Below are positions 48,484 through 59,394 of a stretch of DNA of 64,000 nucleotides, in pieces. A program made the position numbers and the translations under genes. The stretch lies in the NCBI RefSeq assembly GCF_003335045.1, contig NZ_QOZG01000003.1, positions 186,001 to 250,000 on the forward strand, in the 5' to 3' direction. The stretch is from Paramesorhizobium salinisoli. Lineage in GTDB: Bacteria; Pseudomonadota; Alphaproteobacteria; Rhizobiales; Rhizobiaceae. Position 1 is the stretch's first letter; the number at the start of each line of letters is the position of its first letter. The notes under the pieces were generated by a model. It saw nothing but the letters and a program-made list of their open reading frames with translations. It did no database searches and was not told the origin of the DNA.

Positions 48484-49686
48484 ATGGCCATCCTCCGCTT
48501 CCTTCGCCGCCTTCTTCCCTATCTGCTTCTCCTGCTCATCGTGGCTATTTGCGGTGGCATTATCTGGTTCAATATGTTCCGCGACAAGATGATCAAGAAC
48601 TATTTTGCCACCATGCAGCAGCCGGCGCTGGCGGTTTCAACCATTACGGTGGACCCGGCGAAATGGACGCCGAATATCGAGGCGATTGGCTCCGCAAACG
48701 CCTCTGAAGGCGTCAATCTGACCGTGCAGGTAGCCGGTATTGTCCAGAAAATCGCCTTCAAGGCCAACCAGCGCATCAAGCAGGGCGATCTCCTCGTCCA
48801 GCTCGATGACAGCATCGAACAGGCGGATCTCGCCGCCGCCAAGGCGGACGCCACCCTGCAGGAGGTCAATTACAAGCGCGCCCAGACCCTGCGCACGCAA
48901 GGCGTCGGCGCGATATCCAATGTCGACACCACGAGGGCTGCCATGGAATCGGCCCAGGCCCAAGTGGCGAAGCTGCAGGCGACACTCGACCAGAAGCGCC
49001 TGGTTGCGCCGTTTTCCGGCACGATCGGTATCCCCCAGATCGACATCGGACAATATCTGACGCCGGGCGATGTCGTTGCGACGCTGCAGAACCTCGATAC
49101 GATGCGCGTGGATTTCACAGTTCCCGAACAGTCGCTTTCCCGGCTGAAGATCGGACAGCCCGTGCAGGTCGGCTTTACAAGCGACAAGTTTGAGTTTTCC
49201 GGGAAGATTATCGGCATCGACCCGAGGATAGATCCCACGACCCGGCTGGTTTCCGTGCGCGCGCAGGTGCAGAACCCGGACCGCAAGCTCAACCCCGGAC
49301 AGTTCGTACAGATCCGCGTCGATCTGCCGGTGGAGAACAACATCATTGCCCTGCCGCAGACGACTGTGGTGACGAGCCTTTACGGCGACTATGTCTTCGT
49401 CGTGCGCCCGGAAAAGCCGAAGCAGGAGGCTGCCGCGTCAACGCCTGCCGAAGCTGACGCAAAGCCAGATGAAGACAAGCAGGCTGATGCGAAGCAGGCC
49501 GATAGGCTGGCCGTGCAACAGGTTTTCGTCAAGCTCGGCCGTCGCACGCGCGATCTGGTTGAAGTCACCAGCGGGCTTTCGGATGGCGATGTCGTCGTCA
49601 CTGCCGGCCAGAACCGGCTCACTCAAGGTGCGCATGTCGTCGTCGACAACACCATCAATCCAGCCGACGCTCCGAACCAACAATAG
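48484..49686 (+). CDS. RND efflux periplasmic adaptor (membrane fusion protein)
   Basis: The 400-residue protein joins the inner-membrane pump to a TolC-type channel. An uncleaved or signal-anchor N-terminal helix (YLLLLLIVAICGGIIWFNMF) is followed by lipoyl halves (VNLTVQVAGIVQKIAFKANQ; KRLVAPFSGTIGIPQIDIGQ), a helical hairpin rich in Ala/Gln, and a beta-barrel domain. The type is closest to MexH-like adaptors. Residues about 312-345 are a Lys/Asp/Ala-rich insert. The pump gene follows nine bases later. No outer-membrane gene is present, so the TolC-type channel at 4.3 kb is a candidate partner. Confidence 0.92.
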   Translation: MAILRFLRRLLPYLLLLLIVAICGGIIWFNMFRDKMIKNYFATMQQPALAVSTITVDPAKWTPNIEAIGSANASEGVNLTVQVAGIVQKIAFKANQRIKQGDLLVQLDDSIEQADLAAAKADATLQEVNYKRAQTLRTQGVGAISNVDTTRAAMESAQAQVAKLQATLDQKRLVAPFSGTIGIPQIDIGQYLTPGDVVATLQNLDTMRVDFTVPEQSLSRLKIGQPVQVGFTSDKFEFSGKIIGIDPRIDPTTRLVSVRAQVQNPDRKLNPGQFVQIRVDLPVENNIIALPQTTVVTSLYGDYVFVVRPEKPKQEAAASTPAEADAKPDEDKQADAKQADRLAVQQVFVKLGRRTRDLVEVTSGLSDGDVVVTAGQNRLTQGAHVVVDNTINPADAPNQQ

Positions 49687-49695
49687 GCCGGTATC

Positions 49696-52600
49696 ATGAG
49701 TTTTTCCGACATATTCATTCGCCGTCCGGTTCTTTCCATCGTCGTCGCCCTGATGATCCTGCTTCTGGGCGCGCAGGGTATCTTCAACCTTGCGGTTCGT
49801 GAATATCCGGAAGTCGAAGAGACGGTCATTACGATTACCACCACCTATGCGGGCGCGAATGCCGACCTTATCCAGGGGTTCATCAGCGCGCCGATCGCCC
49901 AGGCTGTGGCGACGACCGAGAACATCGACTATGTGACGTCCTCCAGCAGCCCGTCCTCCAGTAAAGTGACTGTGCAGATGAAGCTCGGCGCCGATCCGGA
50001 TGCCGCGCTGACCGAAGTCATCGCCAAGGTCAATCAGGTGCGCGGTCAACTGCCGCAGGAGGCCGAAGACCCCGTTATTCTCAAGGGAACGGGTGAGAGC
50101 TTCGCGACCATGTATCTGGCCGCGCAAAATCCCAACATGACGAACGAGCAGATCACCGAATATCTGGAGCGGGTGATCCAGCCGCGCATGTCGACGATCC
50201 AGGGCGTGGCCGAAGCACAGATCCTTGGCGGGCAGATTTATTCCATGCGCGTCTGGCTCGAGCCTTTGCAGCTTGCCGCGCGCGGCATTACCGCATCGCA
50301 GGTTCTCTCGGCCATCAATGCGTCGAACTTCCTCTCGGCCCCTGGCAAGACGAAGAATGAGTATGTCACCACGTCGATCATGCTCAAATCGACGCTGCAG
50401 ACGCCCGAAGCCTTCGGAGCGATGGTGGTCAAGTCCGACGGCGATAACATCGTGCGTCTGCGCGACGTAGCCCGCGTCGAACTCGCGGCGGAAAGCACCG
50501 ACACCATCGTCAGGTTCAACGGCAAGGCCGGAACGTTCCTTGGCATCATGCCTACACCCGCCGCAAATCCCATCGACATGGCGGCCGAGGTCAACAAGGA
50601 GATGCCTTCGATCCAGGCTTCGCTGCCTGAAGGCATGTCGCTCGTCGTGGTCTATGATTCGACCGAGCAGATCAGCTCTTCGATCCGCGAGGTTTTCACG
50701 ACCATCGCCGAGGCTGTTGCGATCGTCGTCATCGTCATCATCCTGTTTCTCGGTTCGTTTCGCTCGGTCATCATTCCAATCGTAACGATCCCGATCTCGC
50801 TGATCGGCGTCTGCTTCTTCCTTTATGCGCTGGGTTACTCCATCAATCTGCTATCGCTGCTGGCGATGGTGCTGGCCATTGGTCTCGTCGTCGACGACGC
50901 CATCGTGGTCCTGGAGAACATCCACCGGCACATAGAGGAGGGGCTCAAGCCGATGGATGCGGCATTCAAGGGCATGCGCGAAATCACCGGCCCGATCATT
51001 GCCATGACGATCACGCTTGCGGCGGTCTTCGCCCCTCTGGGCTTCACCGGAGGCCTGACCGGATCCCTCTTCCGCGAATTCGCCTTCACGCTCGCCGGCG
51101 CCGTCATCATCTCGGGTGTTGCGGCTCTGACCATCTCGCCGATGATGTGCGCGCGCATGCTCTCGCATGGCGGAAGCACGCGTTTCCAGCGGTTCATCGA
51201 TCGTAATTTCGCGCGTTTCGAGGGGTGGTATGGACGGCTCGTTTCCGGCTCGTTGAACTATCGTCCGATCACGCTCCTCATGGTGGCGTCGCTTCTCGGC
51301 GTCACCGCGTTCATGTTTTTCAATACATCGAGCGAACTGGCGCCAGAGGAGGATTCGGGCGCGCTGTTTTCCCAGTTCGTTGGTCCGCAATATGCCACTT
51401 CGGCCTATATGAAGCTCTATGCCGACCAGATGGATACGCTGACAAAGGATATTCCGGAGCTCAAGGCGCGGTTCAACATCGTCGGCTTCGGGGGCGCAAC
51501 GAATACCGGCATCGCGCTCTGGGCTTTCAAGGACTGGTCGCAACGCGAACGTTCCCAGAAGGAACTGCAGGCGGATTTGACCCAGCGTCTCAGCAAACTG
51601 GCCGGTGTTCAGGCATTCGTCTTCTCGCCGCCTTCTCTGCCCGGAGCCGGCGGTGGATTGCCGATCTCGGTCATCGTCCGGTCCACGGGACCCTCGGATC
51701 AGGTTTTCGAGGTCGCCGAGAAGATCAAGAACGAGGCGCAGGCGTCCGGTCAGTTCATCATCGTGCAGAATTCGCTCTCGTTCAACGCGCCGCAGACCAC
51801 GGTCACGATCGACCGCGACCGTGCCGCCACGCTGGGCGTCAACGTCAGCGATATCGGCACCACGCTCGGTCTTCTCACCGGCGGCGCCTCGGTCGCCAAG
51901 TTCGACCGGGATTCCAACAGCTACGATATCATCACGCAGGTGCCTGACGAATTTCGCGCCAACCCGGAGCGGTTGGGCGAGTTCTATGTGCGCAGCGCCT
52001 CGGGCAAGATGCTGCCCCTGTCCTCCGTCATCACGGTTACCGAAAATGCGTCGCCGGCTGCAATCGAGCAGTTCAACCAGTTGAACTCCGCCACGATCTC
52101 GGCCCTGCCGCTGCCCGGCGTTACGACCGGACAGGGCCTGCAGACCATCGTCGACATGGCGCGCGCGAACATGCCTGCCGGCTATTTCCTCGACTATTCC
52201 GGCCAGTCGCGGCTTGAGGTCGAGCAGGGCCATACGATCCTGATCGCCTTCAGCCTGGCCGTGGTCGTCATCTATCTGGTGCTGGCCGCTCAGTTCGAAA
52301 GCTTCCGCGATCCGTTCATCATCATGATGTCGGTGCCGCTTTCGATCTTCGGCGCCCTCGTGCCGCTCAATCTCGGCCTCGGTACGCTCAACATCTATAC
52401 CCAGGTCGGATTGATCACGCTTGTCGGGCTGATCACCAAGCACGGCATTCTCATGGTGGAGTTCGCCAACCAGCAGCGCGAGTTGCATGGCCTCTCGCGC
52501 CGTGACGCCATCATCCTGGCGGCGCAGACCCGCCTGCGTCCGATCCTGATGACGACGGCCGCAATGGCGCTTGGCGTCGTGCCGCTGATCATCGCCACCG

Positions 52601-52788
52601 GAGCAGGCGCGGCGGCGCGCTATTCGATCGGCCTGGTGATCTTCACAGGTATCGTCGTCGGAACCTTCTTCACACTGTTCGTGGTGCCGATGTTCTATAC
52701 CTACATCTCCAAGAAGGAAGGTCTGGCGGAAGCCTCCGCCCAGGACACGCCGCCGGACGGACGACCGGTTGCTCCCGCTCACCATTGA
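49696..52788 (+). CDS. RND (HAE-1) multidrug efflux permease
   Basis: This 1030-residue proton-driven exporter has the 12-helix RND layout with two large periplasmic loops. The N-terminus is FIRRPVLSIVVALMILLLG, the proton-relay region is LAIGLVVDDAIVVLENIHRH with the Asp-Asp pair, and GKTKNEYVTTSIMLKS belongs to the pore domain. The second repeat ends LVGLITKHGILMVEFANQQR. It resembles MexI/MdtB-type pumps more than AcrB. Co-transcribed with the adaptor and followed by a strong terminator. Substrate unknown. Confidence 0.94.
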   Translation: MSFSDIFIRRPVLSIVVALMILLLGAQGIFNLAVREYPEVEETVITITTTYAGANADLIQGFISAPIAQAVATTENIDYVTSSSSPSSSKVTVQMKLGADPDAALTEVIAKVNQVRGQLPQEAEDPVILKGTGESFATMYLAAQNPNMTNEQITEYLERVIQPRMSTIQGVAEAQILGGQIYSMRVWLEPLQLAARGITASQVLSAINASNFLSAPGKTKNEYVTTSIMLKSTLQTPEAFGAMVVKSDGDNIVRLRDVARVELAAESTDTIVRFNGKAGTFLGIMPTPAANPIDMAAEVNKEMPSIQASLPEGMSLVVVYDSTEQISSSIREVFTTIAEAVAIVVIVIILFLGSFRSVIIPIVTIPISLIGVCFFLYALGYSINLLSLLAMVLAIGLVVDDAIVVLENIHRHIEEGLKPMDAAFKGMREITGPIIAMTITLAAVFAPLGFTGGLTGSLFREFAFTLAGAVIISGVAALTISPMMCARMLSHGGSTRFQRFIDRNFARFEGWYGRLVSGSLNYRPITLLMVASLLGVTAFMFFNTSSELAPEEDSGALFSQFVGPQYATSAYMKLYADQMDTLTKDIPELKARFNIVGFGGATNTGIALWAFKDWSQRERSQKELQADLTQRLSKLAGVQAFVFSPPSLPGAGGGLPISVIVRSTGPSDQVFEVAEKIKNEAQASGQFIIVQNSLSFNAPQTTVTIDRDRAATLGVNVSDIGTTLGLLTGGASVAKFDRDSNSYDIITQVPDEFRANPERLGEFYVRSASGKMLPLSSVITVTENASPAAIEQFNQLNSATISALPLPGVTTGQGLQTIVDMARANMPAGYFLDYSGQSRLEVEQGHTILIAFSLAVVVIYLVLAAQFESFRDPFIIMMSVPLSIFGALVPLNLGLGTLNIYTQVGLITLVGLITKHGILMVEFANQQRELHGLSRRDAIILAAQTRLRPILMTTAAMALGVVPLIIATGAGAAARYSIGLVIFTGIVVGTFFTLFVVPMFYTYISKKEGLAEASAQDTPPDGRPVAPAHH

Positions 52789-52824
52789 GGCTCATCACCG
52801 AAACTTGCATTTACTGCAAGGGGG

Positions 52825-52860
52825 AACGCCAGCTATCCCGGTAGCTGGCGTTTTCGTTTT
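52825..52860 (+). terminator. Rho-independent terminator of the efflux operon
   Basis: AACGCCAGCTA pairs with TAGCTGGCGTT around TCCCGG, followed by TTCGTTTT. It lies about 36 bases behind the pump stop codon. Confidence 0.92.
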
Positions 52861-52937
52861 AAGACGAAAAACGGAATCAATTTCTCCGGATGTCGGCGGG
52901 AGCCTCCCGTCGCACATCCCGCATCTTTGTGAGCATC

Positions 52938-53924
52938 ATGATACCGCTTTCCGTTCTTGACCTTTCTCCCGTTCCCCAGGGCAGCCATGTCGGCCAGTCC
53001 CTGCGCAACTCGCTTGATCTCGCCCGTCATGCCGAGCGTCTCGGCTACCACCGTATCTGGTTTGCCGAGCATCACAACATGCCGGGCATAGCCAGTGCCG
53101 CTACCGCGGTGGTGATCGGCCACGTCGCGGCGGGCACGTCGAGCATCCGTGTCGGGGCAGGCGGCATCATGCTGCCCAACCATTCGCCCCTGATAATTGC
53201 CGAGCAGTTCGGCACGCTTGCGGCGCTATTTCCGGGGCGCATCGATCTTGGCCTCGGGCGCGCGCCCGGCACCGATCAACTGACGGCGCGTGCCTTGCAC
53301 CGCAACATGAACAGCGATGCCAACGCGTTCCCGCAGGATGTCGTCGAACTGATGAACTATTTCCGTCCGGCCGAGCCCGACCAGCGTGTGCGCGCCGTGC
53401 CGGGAGCAGGGCTTGACGTGCCGGTATGGATCCTCGGATCGAGCCTTTTCGGCGCACAGCTCGCCGCAGCGCTGGGCCTGCCCTATGCCTTCGCCTCGCA
53501 TTTTGCGCCCGCAGAACTGGAATATGCCGTGGAAGTCTACCGCACCCGGTTCGAGCCGTCGGAACATCTCGACAAGCCTTATGTCATGCTGGGCGTGAAC
53601 GTCTTTGCCGCCGAGACCGATCAGGAGGCGAATCTGCTGTTCAGTTCGCTGCAACAGGCCTTCGTCAATTTGCGCATGGGCAAACCGGGGCTGCTTCCGC
53701 CGCCCGTCGAGAACTACGCGGAGGGGCTGGACTCCACGGGGCGGGCGCTTCTCCAGCACGCGCTTTCCTGCTCGTTCGTCGGTTCGCCGCAGACCGTGAA
53801 GCAGGGCCTCGATGCGTTCATCGCCCGCACGGGCGCCGATGAGTTGATGGTGACGGCGCAGATATTCGACCATGCCGCCCGGATCCGCTCATTCGAGATC
53901 TTAGCTGACGTCGCGGGCCTTTAG
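52938..53924 (+). CDS. LLM-class flavin-dependent oxidoreductase-like protein (MsnO8 family)
   Basis: The 328-residue protein has the luciferase-like TIM-barrel signature: [60 protein letters not shown] and [14 protein letters not shown]. These features match the MsnO8/YdeN-like group of FMN- or F420-dependent monooxygenases, often with unassigned substrates. The ATG was chosen because it opens the conserved PLSVLD strand; no strong ribosome site precedes it. It stands alone between the efflux terminator and tRNA-Lys. Confidence 0.9.
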   Translation: MIPLSVLDLSPVPQGSHVGQSLRNSLDLARHAERLGYHRIWFAEHHNMPGIASAATAVVIGHVAAGTSSIRVGAGGIMLPNHSPLIIAEQFGTLAALFPGRIDLGLGRAPGTDQLTARALHRNMNSDANAFPQDVVELMNYFRPAEPDQRVRAVPGAGLDVPVWILGSSLFGAQLAAALGLPYAFASHFAPAELEYAVEVYRTRFEPSEHLDKPYVMLGVNVFAAETDQEANLLFSSLQQAFVNLRMGKPGLLPPPVENYAEGLDSTGRALLQHALSCSFVGSPQTVKQGLDAFIARTGADELMVTAQIFDHAARIRSFEILADVAGL

Positions 53925-54071
53925 ACCGCCCAGTTCGACAAAGACCCACCCAATTGCCGATTGGATGGGAAAAGCGCATTCGACAGGTGAAACACGGCAG
54001 AATGCTGTTGACCCACGCTGCCGGCGCACTTATGTTCCGCCGCACTTCCAGGGACGAACCGTCCCCTTCGG

Positions 54072-54147
54072 GAGCGCGTAGCTCAGCCGGTAGAGCAACT
54101 GACTTTTAATCAGTAGGTCCAGGGTTCGAATCCCTGCGCGCTCACCA
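54072..54147 (+). tRNA. tRNA-Lys (anticodon TTT)
   Basis: The 76-base gene has an acceptor stem GAGCGCG/CGCGCTC with discriminator A and encoded CCA, a D arm TAGCTCAGCCGGTAGAGC, an anticodon loop CTTTTAA giving TTT and a T arm with GGTTCGAATCC. Confidence 0.97.
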
Positions 54148-54182
54148 ATCTCCAGAAATCGATCAAGTGCACTCAAGTTTGC

Positions 54183-54211
54183 CCGCAGCGAATCGTGGGG
54201 CAACGCTGCGG
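54183..54211 (-). terminator. Hairpin downstream of acvB
   Basis: CCGCAGCG pairs with CGCTGCGG around a 13-base loop, 17 bases beyond the acvB stop on the minus strand. No T-run; it could serve transcripts from either side. Confidence 0.5.
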
Positions 54212-54227
54212 CCGGCAATCACATCGT

Positions 54228-55652
54228 TCAATCGACTTTCGACGCGTCCTCCTGAGAAGCGCTGGCGCTGTTTTTCAGCTTCTGCAGCAGCTTTTCCGCG
54301 ATGGGTTCGTAGTTGTCGTCGAAATGATGGCCGCCCGGCTCTTTCATTGTTTCCATGGGGGCAAGCGTCGGCTCCGTGCAGACGGTGTCATCTTCGTCTT
54401 CGCCATAAACGCAAACAACCCGGTCGAGGGGCAGGGTGGCGATTGCCGGGGCGGTTTTCTTGTCACCGTCCATTCCAAGCCAGCCGTCGATCGTCACCTG
54501 AAATGTGGTGGTCGTCGAGGCGCCGAGGAGCGCGATCATGCGGGTGCGGTCCTTTATCGCCGGGTCGAGATATTGCCAGGCGAAGGGAAAGGTATCGGCG
54601 CCGAAGGAATAACCGAAAATCGCGACAGGCAGCTTTCCGCTGGGATCGGCCTTCTTCAATATGGCATCCGTATCGTCGGCGATTTCCTCGGGCGTACGCT
54701 CCGACCAGAAATAGCGAAGCGAATCGACTCCCACCACATGAACGCCATGCTGGCTCAGCCATTCGCCGATGGATTTGTCGATATCCCGCCAGCCCCCGTC
54801 GCCCGAGAAGAAAACTGCAACATAATCGGCGTTTCCCTTCGCTGGCAGATCGACAATGGGCAGCGCCTGATTGGCGGCGTCCTTTGCGGCCATGGCAGCA
54901 ACTGCATCCGCGGCCATGCTCAGGCGCACGTCCGGTTCGGTGGCTTTCTGCAGTACGGCGATACGCTGTTTTTTTGCCTCCGCCGGATCGTTTACGGGTC
55001 CAGCCTTGCTGATCAATGTCACAGGTGTCGGCAGCTTGGCATCGAGGGCATAATTGTAGCCGCCAGTGGGCGCAATCGTCGCCTTGGCGCCCTCACAGGA
55101 AGGCAGTTTCGTCTTCAGCGCATCTGCCGGATCCAGACCGACCGCGCCGGCAAGCGTCGCATCGGGGGCGTCGGCCGCTGCCGCGTAGGCCAGCGTCGCA
55201 CCCTGGCCGATACCCGCTATGACAGGATGAAAATAGACGTTGAGATCCAGCGCTCGCAGTGCTTCCTTGGCGATCCCTTCGAAATCGGAATCGATATAGA
55301 TGCACTCGCCGTCTTCCTTGTCGAGCTCTGCGCGCCATGTGTCGAAATTGACGGGAAGAACGATGATGCCGCGAGCAAGAAGAGCTTGCGACAACGCATG
55401 GTCCCGGGCCGTCATGCCGCCCGCATCGGAAATCTGGATGGCGAGACCGACAGGGTCGTTCGGCGGCATCAGCACGGGGACGTCGTGCAGCCGCTCCGCG
55501 CTGACATGCGTGACGACTTCCTGCGTACCGGTGAGGCGCGCCCAAGTGCGCAATACTTTGCCTGTTTGCCCGGTATAAACGACATAACCGACGGCCGAAG
55601 CGGCAAGTATCAGCCCTGCTGCCGTGGCGAGCAGATAACGTTTGATTCTCAT
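54228..55652 (-). CDS. acvB: AcvB/VirJ-type periplasmic lysyl-phosphatidylglycerol hydrolase
   Basis: The 474-residue protein has an N-terminal membrane or signal segment ([20 protein letters not shown]) and two alpha/beta-hydrolase-like halves. The second half carries the nucleophile elbow GYSFGAD and a C-terminal His in [12 protein letters not shown]; the first has GIGQGAT instead of a serine elbow. The family comprises Agrobacterium AcvB and VirJ and Rhizobium AtvA; AcvB hydrolyses lysyl-phosphatidylglycerol in the periplasm. It lies 10 bp behind the lpiA/mprF gene that makes this lipid, as in rhizobia. GAGGA precedes the ATG by eight bases. Confidence 0.93.
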   Translation of the reverse strand: MRIKRYLLATAAGLILAASAVGYVVYTGQTGKVLRTWARLTGTQEVVTHVSAERLHDVPVLMPPNDPVGLAIQISDAGGMTARDHALSQALLARGIIVLPVNFDTWRAELDKEDGECIYIDSDFEGIAKEALRALDLNVYFHPVIAGIGQGATLAYAAAADAPDATLAGAVGLDPADALKTKLPSCEGAKATIAPTGGYNYALDAKLPTPVTLISKAGPVNDPAEAKKQRIAVLQKATEPDVRLSMAADAVAAMAAKDAANQALPIVDLPAKGNADYVAVFFSGDGGWRDIDKSIGEWLSQHGVHVVGVDSLRYFWSERTPEEIADDTDAILKKADPSGKLPVAIFGYSFGADTFPFAWQYLDPAIKDRTRMIALLGASTTTTFQVTIDGWLGMDGDKKTAPAIATLPLDRVVCVYGEDEDDTVCTEPTLAPMETMKEPGGHHFDDNYEPIAEKLLQKLKNSASASQEDASKVD

Positions 55653-55662
55653 TTGCGCGTCC

Positions 55663-58311
55663 TCATTTGCGAATGAACTCCAGTGGACTGCCATTGATGA
55701 GCGTCGTCACATCGACCAGCGTTCGGGGGGTGTCCAGCCCTCCAGGACAAATGAGATAATGAGGCGACCAGACGGGATCGAACTTCTCCTTGAACGCCTT
55801 CAGCCCGTCGAAATGGTAGAAATCAGCGCCGCGCTTGTAGAGGAACGAACCGAAGCGGTTCCACCGTGAAGCAAGCGGGCTGCCGGAAAGGCCGGAAAGG
55901 GGAGCAGCGCCAAGATTGAACCAGCGGTAGCCTTCCGCCTTGGAATACATGAGCAGCTTGGCGAAAAGCGCGTCCATCATGATCTTCGAAACGTTGGGCA
56001 TATAGCGCATCAGATCGACGGTGATTTCGTTCTTGTCGGCGCTTCGCCATACATTGGCGAAGGCAACGATATCCCCGTCCTTCTTCATGACCGCAACGTC
56101 ATAGCGCGACAGAAATTCCGGATTGAAGAAGCCGAGGGAAAATCGCTTCTCACTGCCCGATTTATGGGCAAGCCAGGCATCGGAAATCTTTTTCAGCTGC
56201 GGCAGGACCGGCGGGACATCCGCTGCCGGTATGATCTCGAAGATAAGGCCATCCTTGTCCGCGCGCCGGTCGGCATAGCGGAAGGGCTGGCGCTGGGGGC
56301 CATCGAGGGAGAACTCGCGCAGATCGACACGCGCGACTTCGCCGAGCTTCAGCGCGATGAGGCCCATATCGAGAAAGAGCGGCAAACTGTGTGGCCCGAC
56401 GCCATAAAAAACGGTGCGGGCGGCAAGCTTGTCGGCGAGCGCGTGGAACGACCAGGCAAGTTCCTCCATGACTTTCCTGTCACCGACCGGTTCGCCCAGC
56501 GCGATGAGGCTGCCGCCTGATTGGGCATACATGATGAAACCGCGATTGTCCGGATCCATCAGGAACTGCTTGTCGCCTAGAAGCGCCAAAGCAGTCTCGG
56601 CATGCGGCGAAGCCGCGACGAGTGCCGGCACGGCATCCGGTATCGCAAGGTCCTTTTTCGACCGTTTCATCCCTCTGCCGTTGATGGCGGTATTGAGGCT
56701 GACCACCAAAATCACGGCCAGAACAAGGACCGTGGCGCGCAGGAAGCGGGGGGCATTGGCGTTCCAGGCGAAATCCCACCAGAGATTGTCGGAATATTCG
56801 ACATGGCGGTAGATGAAGAAGCCAAGCCATGTTGAGACGAGGACGGTGGTGCCGACGCTGGCGAGCCAGTTCCAGGTCAGCACGAACGGCCCGACGATCG
56901 GGCGCCGGTAGAATGAGCGGCGGAAGGCCCAGAGAACGCCTGCGAAAACGCAGAGAATGCTTGCTTCTTCCCAGTCGAGACCCTTGGCAAGGGAGAAGAC
57001 GGCGCCGGCCAGCAGCAGGATCATGGCCGCGACCCAGGCGCGTGCCAGGCGCTTGGCGAGGCCGCGCGCGACGACAAGCAGCGCCACGCCGACAAAGCTT
57101 GCCGCGAGATGCGACATCTCGACGAAGATCAGCGGCAGGATATCCGACAGGATGTCGAGGCGGTAGCGCACACCGGGTGTGACGCCTGATATCAGGAGGA
57201 CGATACCGCCGAGGAACGTCACGCTCGCCGCAAGCCCCGGGATCAGCGGCTCGACCACACGCGTGGCAAGGCGTGCCTGCGCGGTGAGTTTTTCCCTGCG
57301 CCTGAAGGCTTCCCATGCCAGCACGCCGCTGACGGCGACCAGAAGCGGCAGCACCGTGTAGATCAGCCGGTAGACGATGAGGGCGGCGATAGCTTCGGGC
57401 TTGCCTCCAAGACCGAGACCGGCAATCATGGTTGCCTCGAAAGCGCCAAGGCCGCCGGGTGCATGGCTGACCACGCCGAGAATGACGGCGATGACATAGA
57501 CAAGCGCGAAGACGGCGAAGCTCTGCACGACGCCCTCCGGCATCAGCATGTAGAGCGTCGCCGCCGCTGCCGTTACGTCGACGAGGCCGGCGGCGATCTG
57601 GATGAGCGCGCCGCGCGAGGTCGGGAGCTTAACCGTGAATTGGCCGACCTGCAGCGAGCGGTCGCCCTTGGACAACCAATATATAAGCCACCCGATCCCG
57701 CCGAGGATGATCACGCCAGCGAAGAGATCGATGCGTGGATCGAGCGCCGAAAGCCATGGAACGTCGGCCGGGTCGATCAGCATCGCCGCGCCGATCATGA
57801 TGATGAACGCGAACCAGATGGCGAACCAGGAGGTGCCGACAATGCGCCCGATATCGACCAGGCTTATGCCCTCGGCGGCATAGATGCGGTAGCGCAGCGC
57901 GCCGCCGGTCAGGAGCGAAAAGCCCAAGGCATTGGAAATGGCGTAGCCGGCCGCCCCCGCGATTGCCGAAATCCGGTGTGGTATGCGGCCCGGCGCGATG
58001 GTGTCGACTGCGACCACATCGTAAAGCGCAACCGCCGCATAGCTGAGAGCGGTGAAAAACAGCGCCAGCCCCAATGTGCGAAGCGGAATGTTCTCGATCG
58101 CGGCGACCGTCTTGGCCCAGGACGTGTGCCGCAGGAGATCTTCCAGCACGAATAGCGCCAGCAAGGCGATGACGATACCCGCGATGGGGAAGGCGATATG
58201 CTGGTATTTTTTCAGGCGATGTAGAAGGCCCCGAGATCGACTGGAATCTTCGTTGGGGCGATCGCTGGCCTGCGAAGGCGGAGACGCTGGGTTGTCATCA
58301 ATAAGACCCAT
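55663..58311 (-). CDS. mprF: Lysylphosphatidylglycerol synthetase/flippase (LpiA/MprF)
   Basis: The 882-residue membrane protein has an N-terminal flippase region with about 14 hydrophobic helices (from [20 protein letters not shown]). A C-terminal cytoplasmic DUF2156 domain of about 300 residues follows; it transfers lysine from lysyl-tRNA to phosphatidylglycerol ([52 protein letters not shown]). The modified lipid lowers membrane negative charge and confers acid and cationic-peptide resistance. Rhizobial lpiA is acid-induced; no such signal can be read here. It forms an operon with acvB. AGGGAAG lies six bases before the ATG. Confidence 0.95.
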   Translation of the reverse strand: MGLIDDNPASPPSQASDRPNEDSSRSRGLLHRLKKYQHIAFPIAGIVIALLALFVLEDLLRHTSWAKTVAAIENIPLRTLGLALFFTALSYAAVALYDVVAVDTIAPGRIPHRISAIAGAAGYAISNALGFSLLTGGALRYRIYAAEGISLVDIGRIVGTSWFAIWFAFIIMIGAAMLIDPADVPWLSALDPRIDLFAGVIILGGIGWLIYWLSKGDRSLQVGQFTVKLPTSRGALIQIAAGLVDVTAAAATLYMLMPEGVVQSFAVFALVYVIAVILGVVSHAPGGLGAFEATMIAGLGLGGKPEAIAALIVYRLIYTVLPLLVAVSGVLAWEAFRRREKLTAQARLATRVVEPLIPGLAASVTFLGGIVLLISGVTPGVRYRLDILSDILPLIFVEMSHLAASFVGVALLVVARGLAKRLARAWVAAMILLLAGAVFSLAKGLDWEEASILCVFAGVLWAFRRSFYRRPIVGPFVLTWNWLASVGTTVLVSTWLGFFIYRHVEYSDNLWWDFAWNANAPRFLRATVLVLAVILVVSLNTAINGRGMKRSKKDLAIPDAVPALVAASPHAETALALLGDKQFLMDPDNRGFIMYAQSGGSLIALGEPVGDRKVMEELAWSFHALADKLAARTVFYGVGPHSLPLFLDMGLIALKLGEVARVDLREFSLDGPQRQPFRYADRRADKDGLIFEIIPAADVPPVLPQLKKISDAWLAHKSGSEKRFSLGFFNPEFLSRYDVAVMKKDGDIVAFANVWRSADKNEITVDLMRYMPNVSKIMMDALFAKLLMYSKAEGYRWFNLGAAPLSGLSGSPLASRWNRFGSFLYKRGADFYHFDGLKAFKEKFDPVWSPHYLICPGGLDTPRTLVDVTTLINGSPLEFIRK

Positions 58312-58551
58312 TGGGCACTTCCCTGAAAATCTTGCCCGTAAGGCTGTGAACGCTCGAATTCAAGCTCGGTTGATTCCTCATTTGAGGCAAACTTGTGATG
58401 ACCCGATCTTATTCAACCGTTCAGCGCCTTTCTGATAACAGGCCGATGATAGCATGAATTTGACTGGGTTTTACTGTATGACCGGACTAGAAGCGGTATG
58501 GGGTGATGCGCCTGGACAGGCGATGATCCAGACCGGCACGGAGGAATGCGC

Positions 58552-59298
58552 GTGGCGCTTGACGTCTCTTATATAACGGCAGTTGGCGCGGGCGCGCTTT
58601 CCTTCCTCTCGCCCTGCGTGCTGCCACTCGTCCCACCATATCTCTGCTATATGGCCGGCGTCAGCGTCGAGGATTTCCGGGCCGAAGGTTCCGGTGCTGC
58701 CGTCGCGTCGCGCCGGGGGGCGTTGTTTGCGTCTTCCTTTGCGTTTGTCCTCGGCTTTACCACGGTCTTCGTCGCACTCGGGGCAGGCGCATCTTCCATA
58801 GGGGCATTCCTGCGGGCATGGCAGCAGGAGATCGCCATTGTTGCCGGTCTCGTCATTATCGTGATGGGATTGAACTTCCTTGGCCTGTTCAGATTGTCGA
58901 TCCTTTCCCGGGAAGCCCGCTTCCAGGCGAAGGGCGCGCCGGCCAGTCCCGTGGGAGCCTATGTCATGGGCCTTGCCTTTGCCTTCGGATGGACGCCCTG
59001 CATCGGACCTGTGCTGGGGCCGATACTTACCTTGGCCGGAGCGAAAAGCACGGTGGGCGAGGGAGCAAGCCTGCTTGCGACCTATTCGCTCGGCCTCGGC
59101 ATCCCCTTCATGATTGCAGCCCTGTTTTCCGGCGCATTCATGCGTTTTCTCGCACGATTCCGGGTGCATCTCGGCAAGGTTGAAAAAGTCATGGGCGGTC
59201 TTCTCGTCGCGGCCGGGTTGCTTTTCCTCACTGGCGGAATGCAATCCTTCTCTTTCTGGCTGCTCGAGACATTTCCCGCGCTCGGGCAACTGGGCTAA
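58552..59298 (+). CDS. ccdA: CcdA-family cytochrome c biogenesis thiol transporter
   Basis: The 248-residue protein with six membrane helices moves reducing equivalents across the inner membrane. The redox cysteines are Cys22 in LSFLSPCVLPLVPP and Cys150 in GWTPCIGPVLGP. A GTG start is preferred: GGAGGA lies six bases before it, while the alternative ATG two codons earlier directly abuts that ribosome site. It diverges from mprF over about 240 bp and precedes glmU by about 100 bp. Confidence 0.92.
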   Translation: MALDVSYITAVGAGALSFLSPCVLPLVPPYLCYMAGVSVEDFRAEGSGAAVASRRGALFASSFAFVLGFTTVFVALGAGASSIGAFLRAWQQEIAIVAGLVIIVMGLNFLGLFRLSILSREARFQAKGAPASPVGAYVMGLAFAFGWTPCIGPVLGPILTLAGAKSTVGEGASLLATYSLGLGIPFMIAALFSGAFMRFLARFRVHLGKVEKVMGGLLVAAGLLFLTGGMQSFSFWLLETFPALGQLG

Positions 59299-59394
59299 CC
59301 CGACGTAAGCCAATTTATACGCTTTCGTGGTTAGGCTTCGGACCTGTATAACCTCGCCCTGACTCCCGTTTGACAACGACCGGATATCCGCCTC

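Noticed and set aside
54195-55676. 493-codon plus-strand frame opposite acvB
   Set aside because: It mirrors acvB, a recognised protein on the other strand; long antisense frames are common in GC-rich genes.
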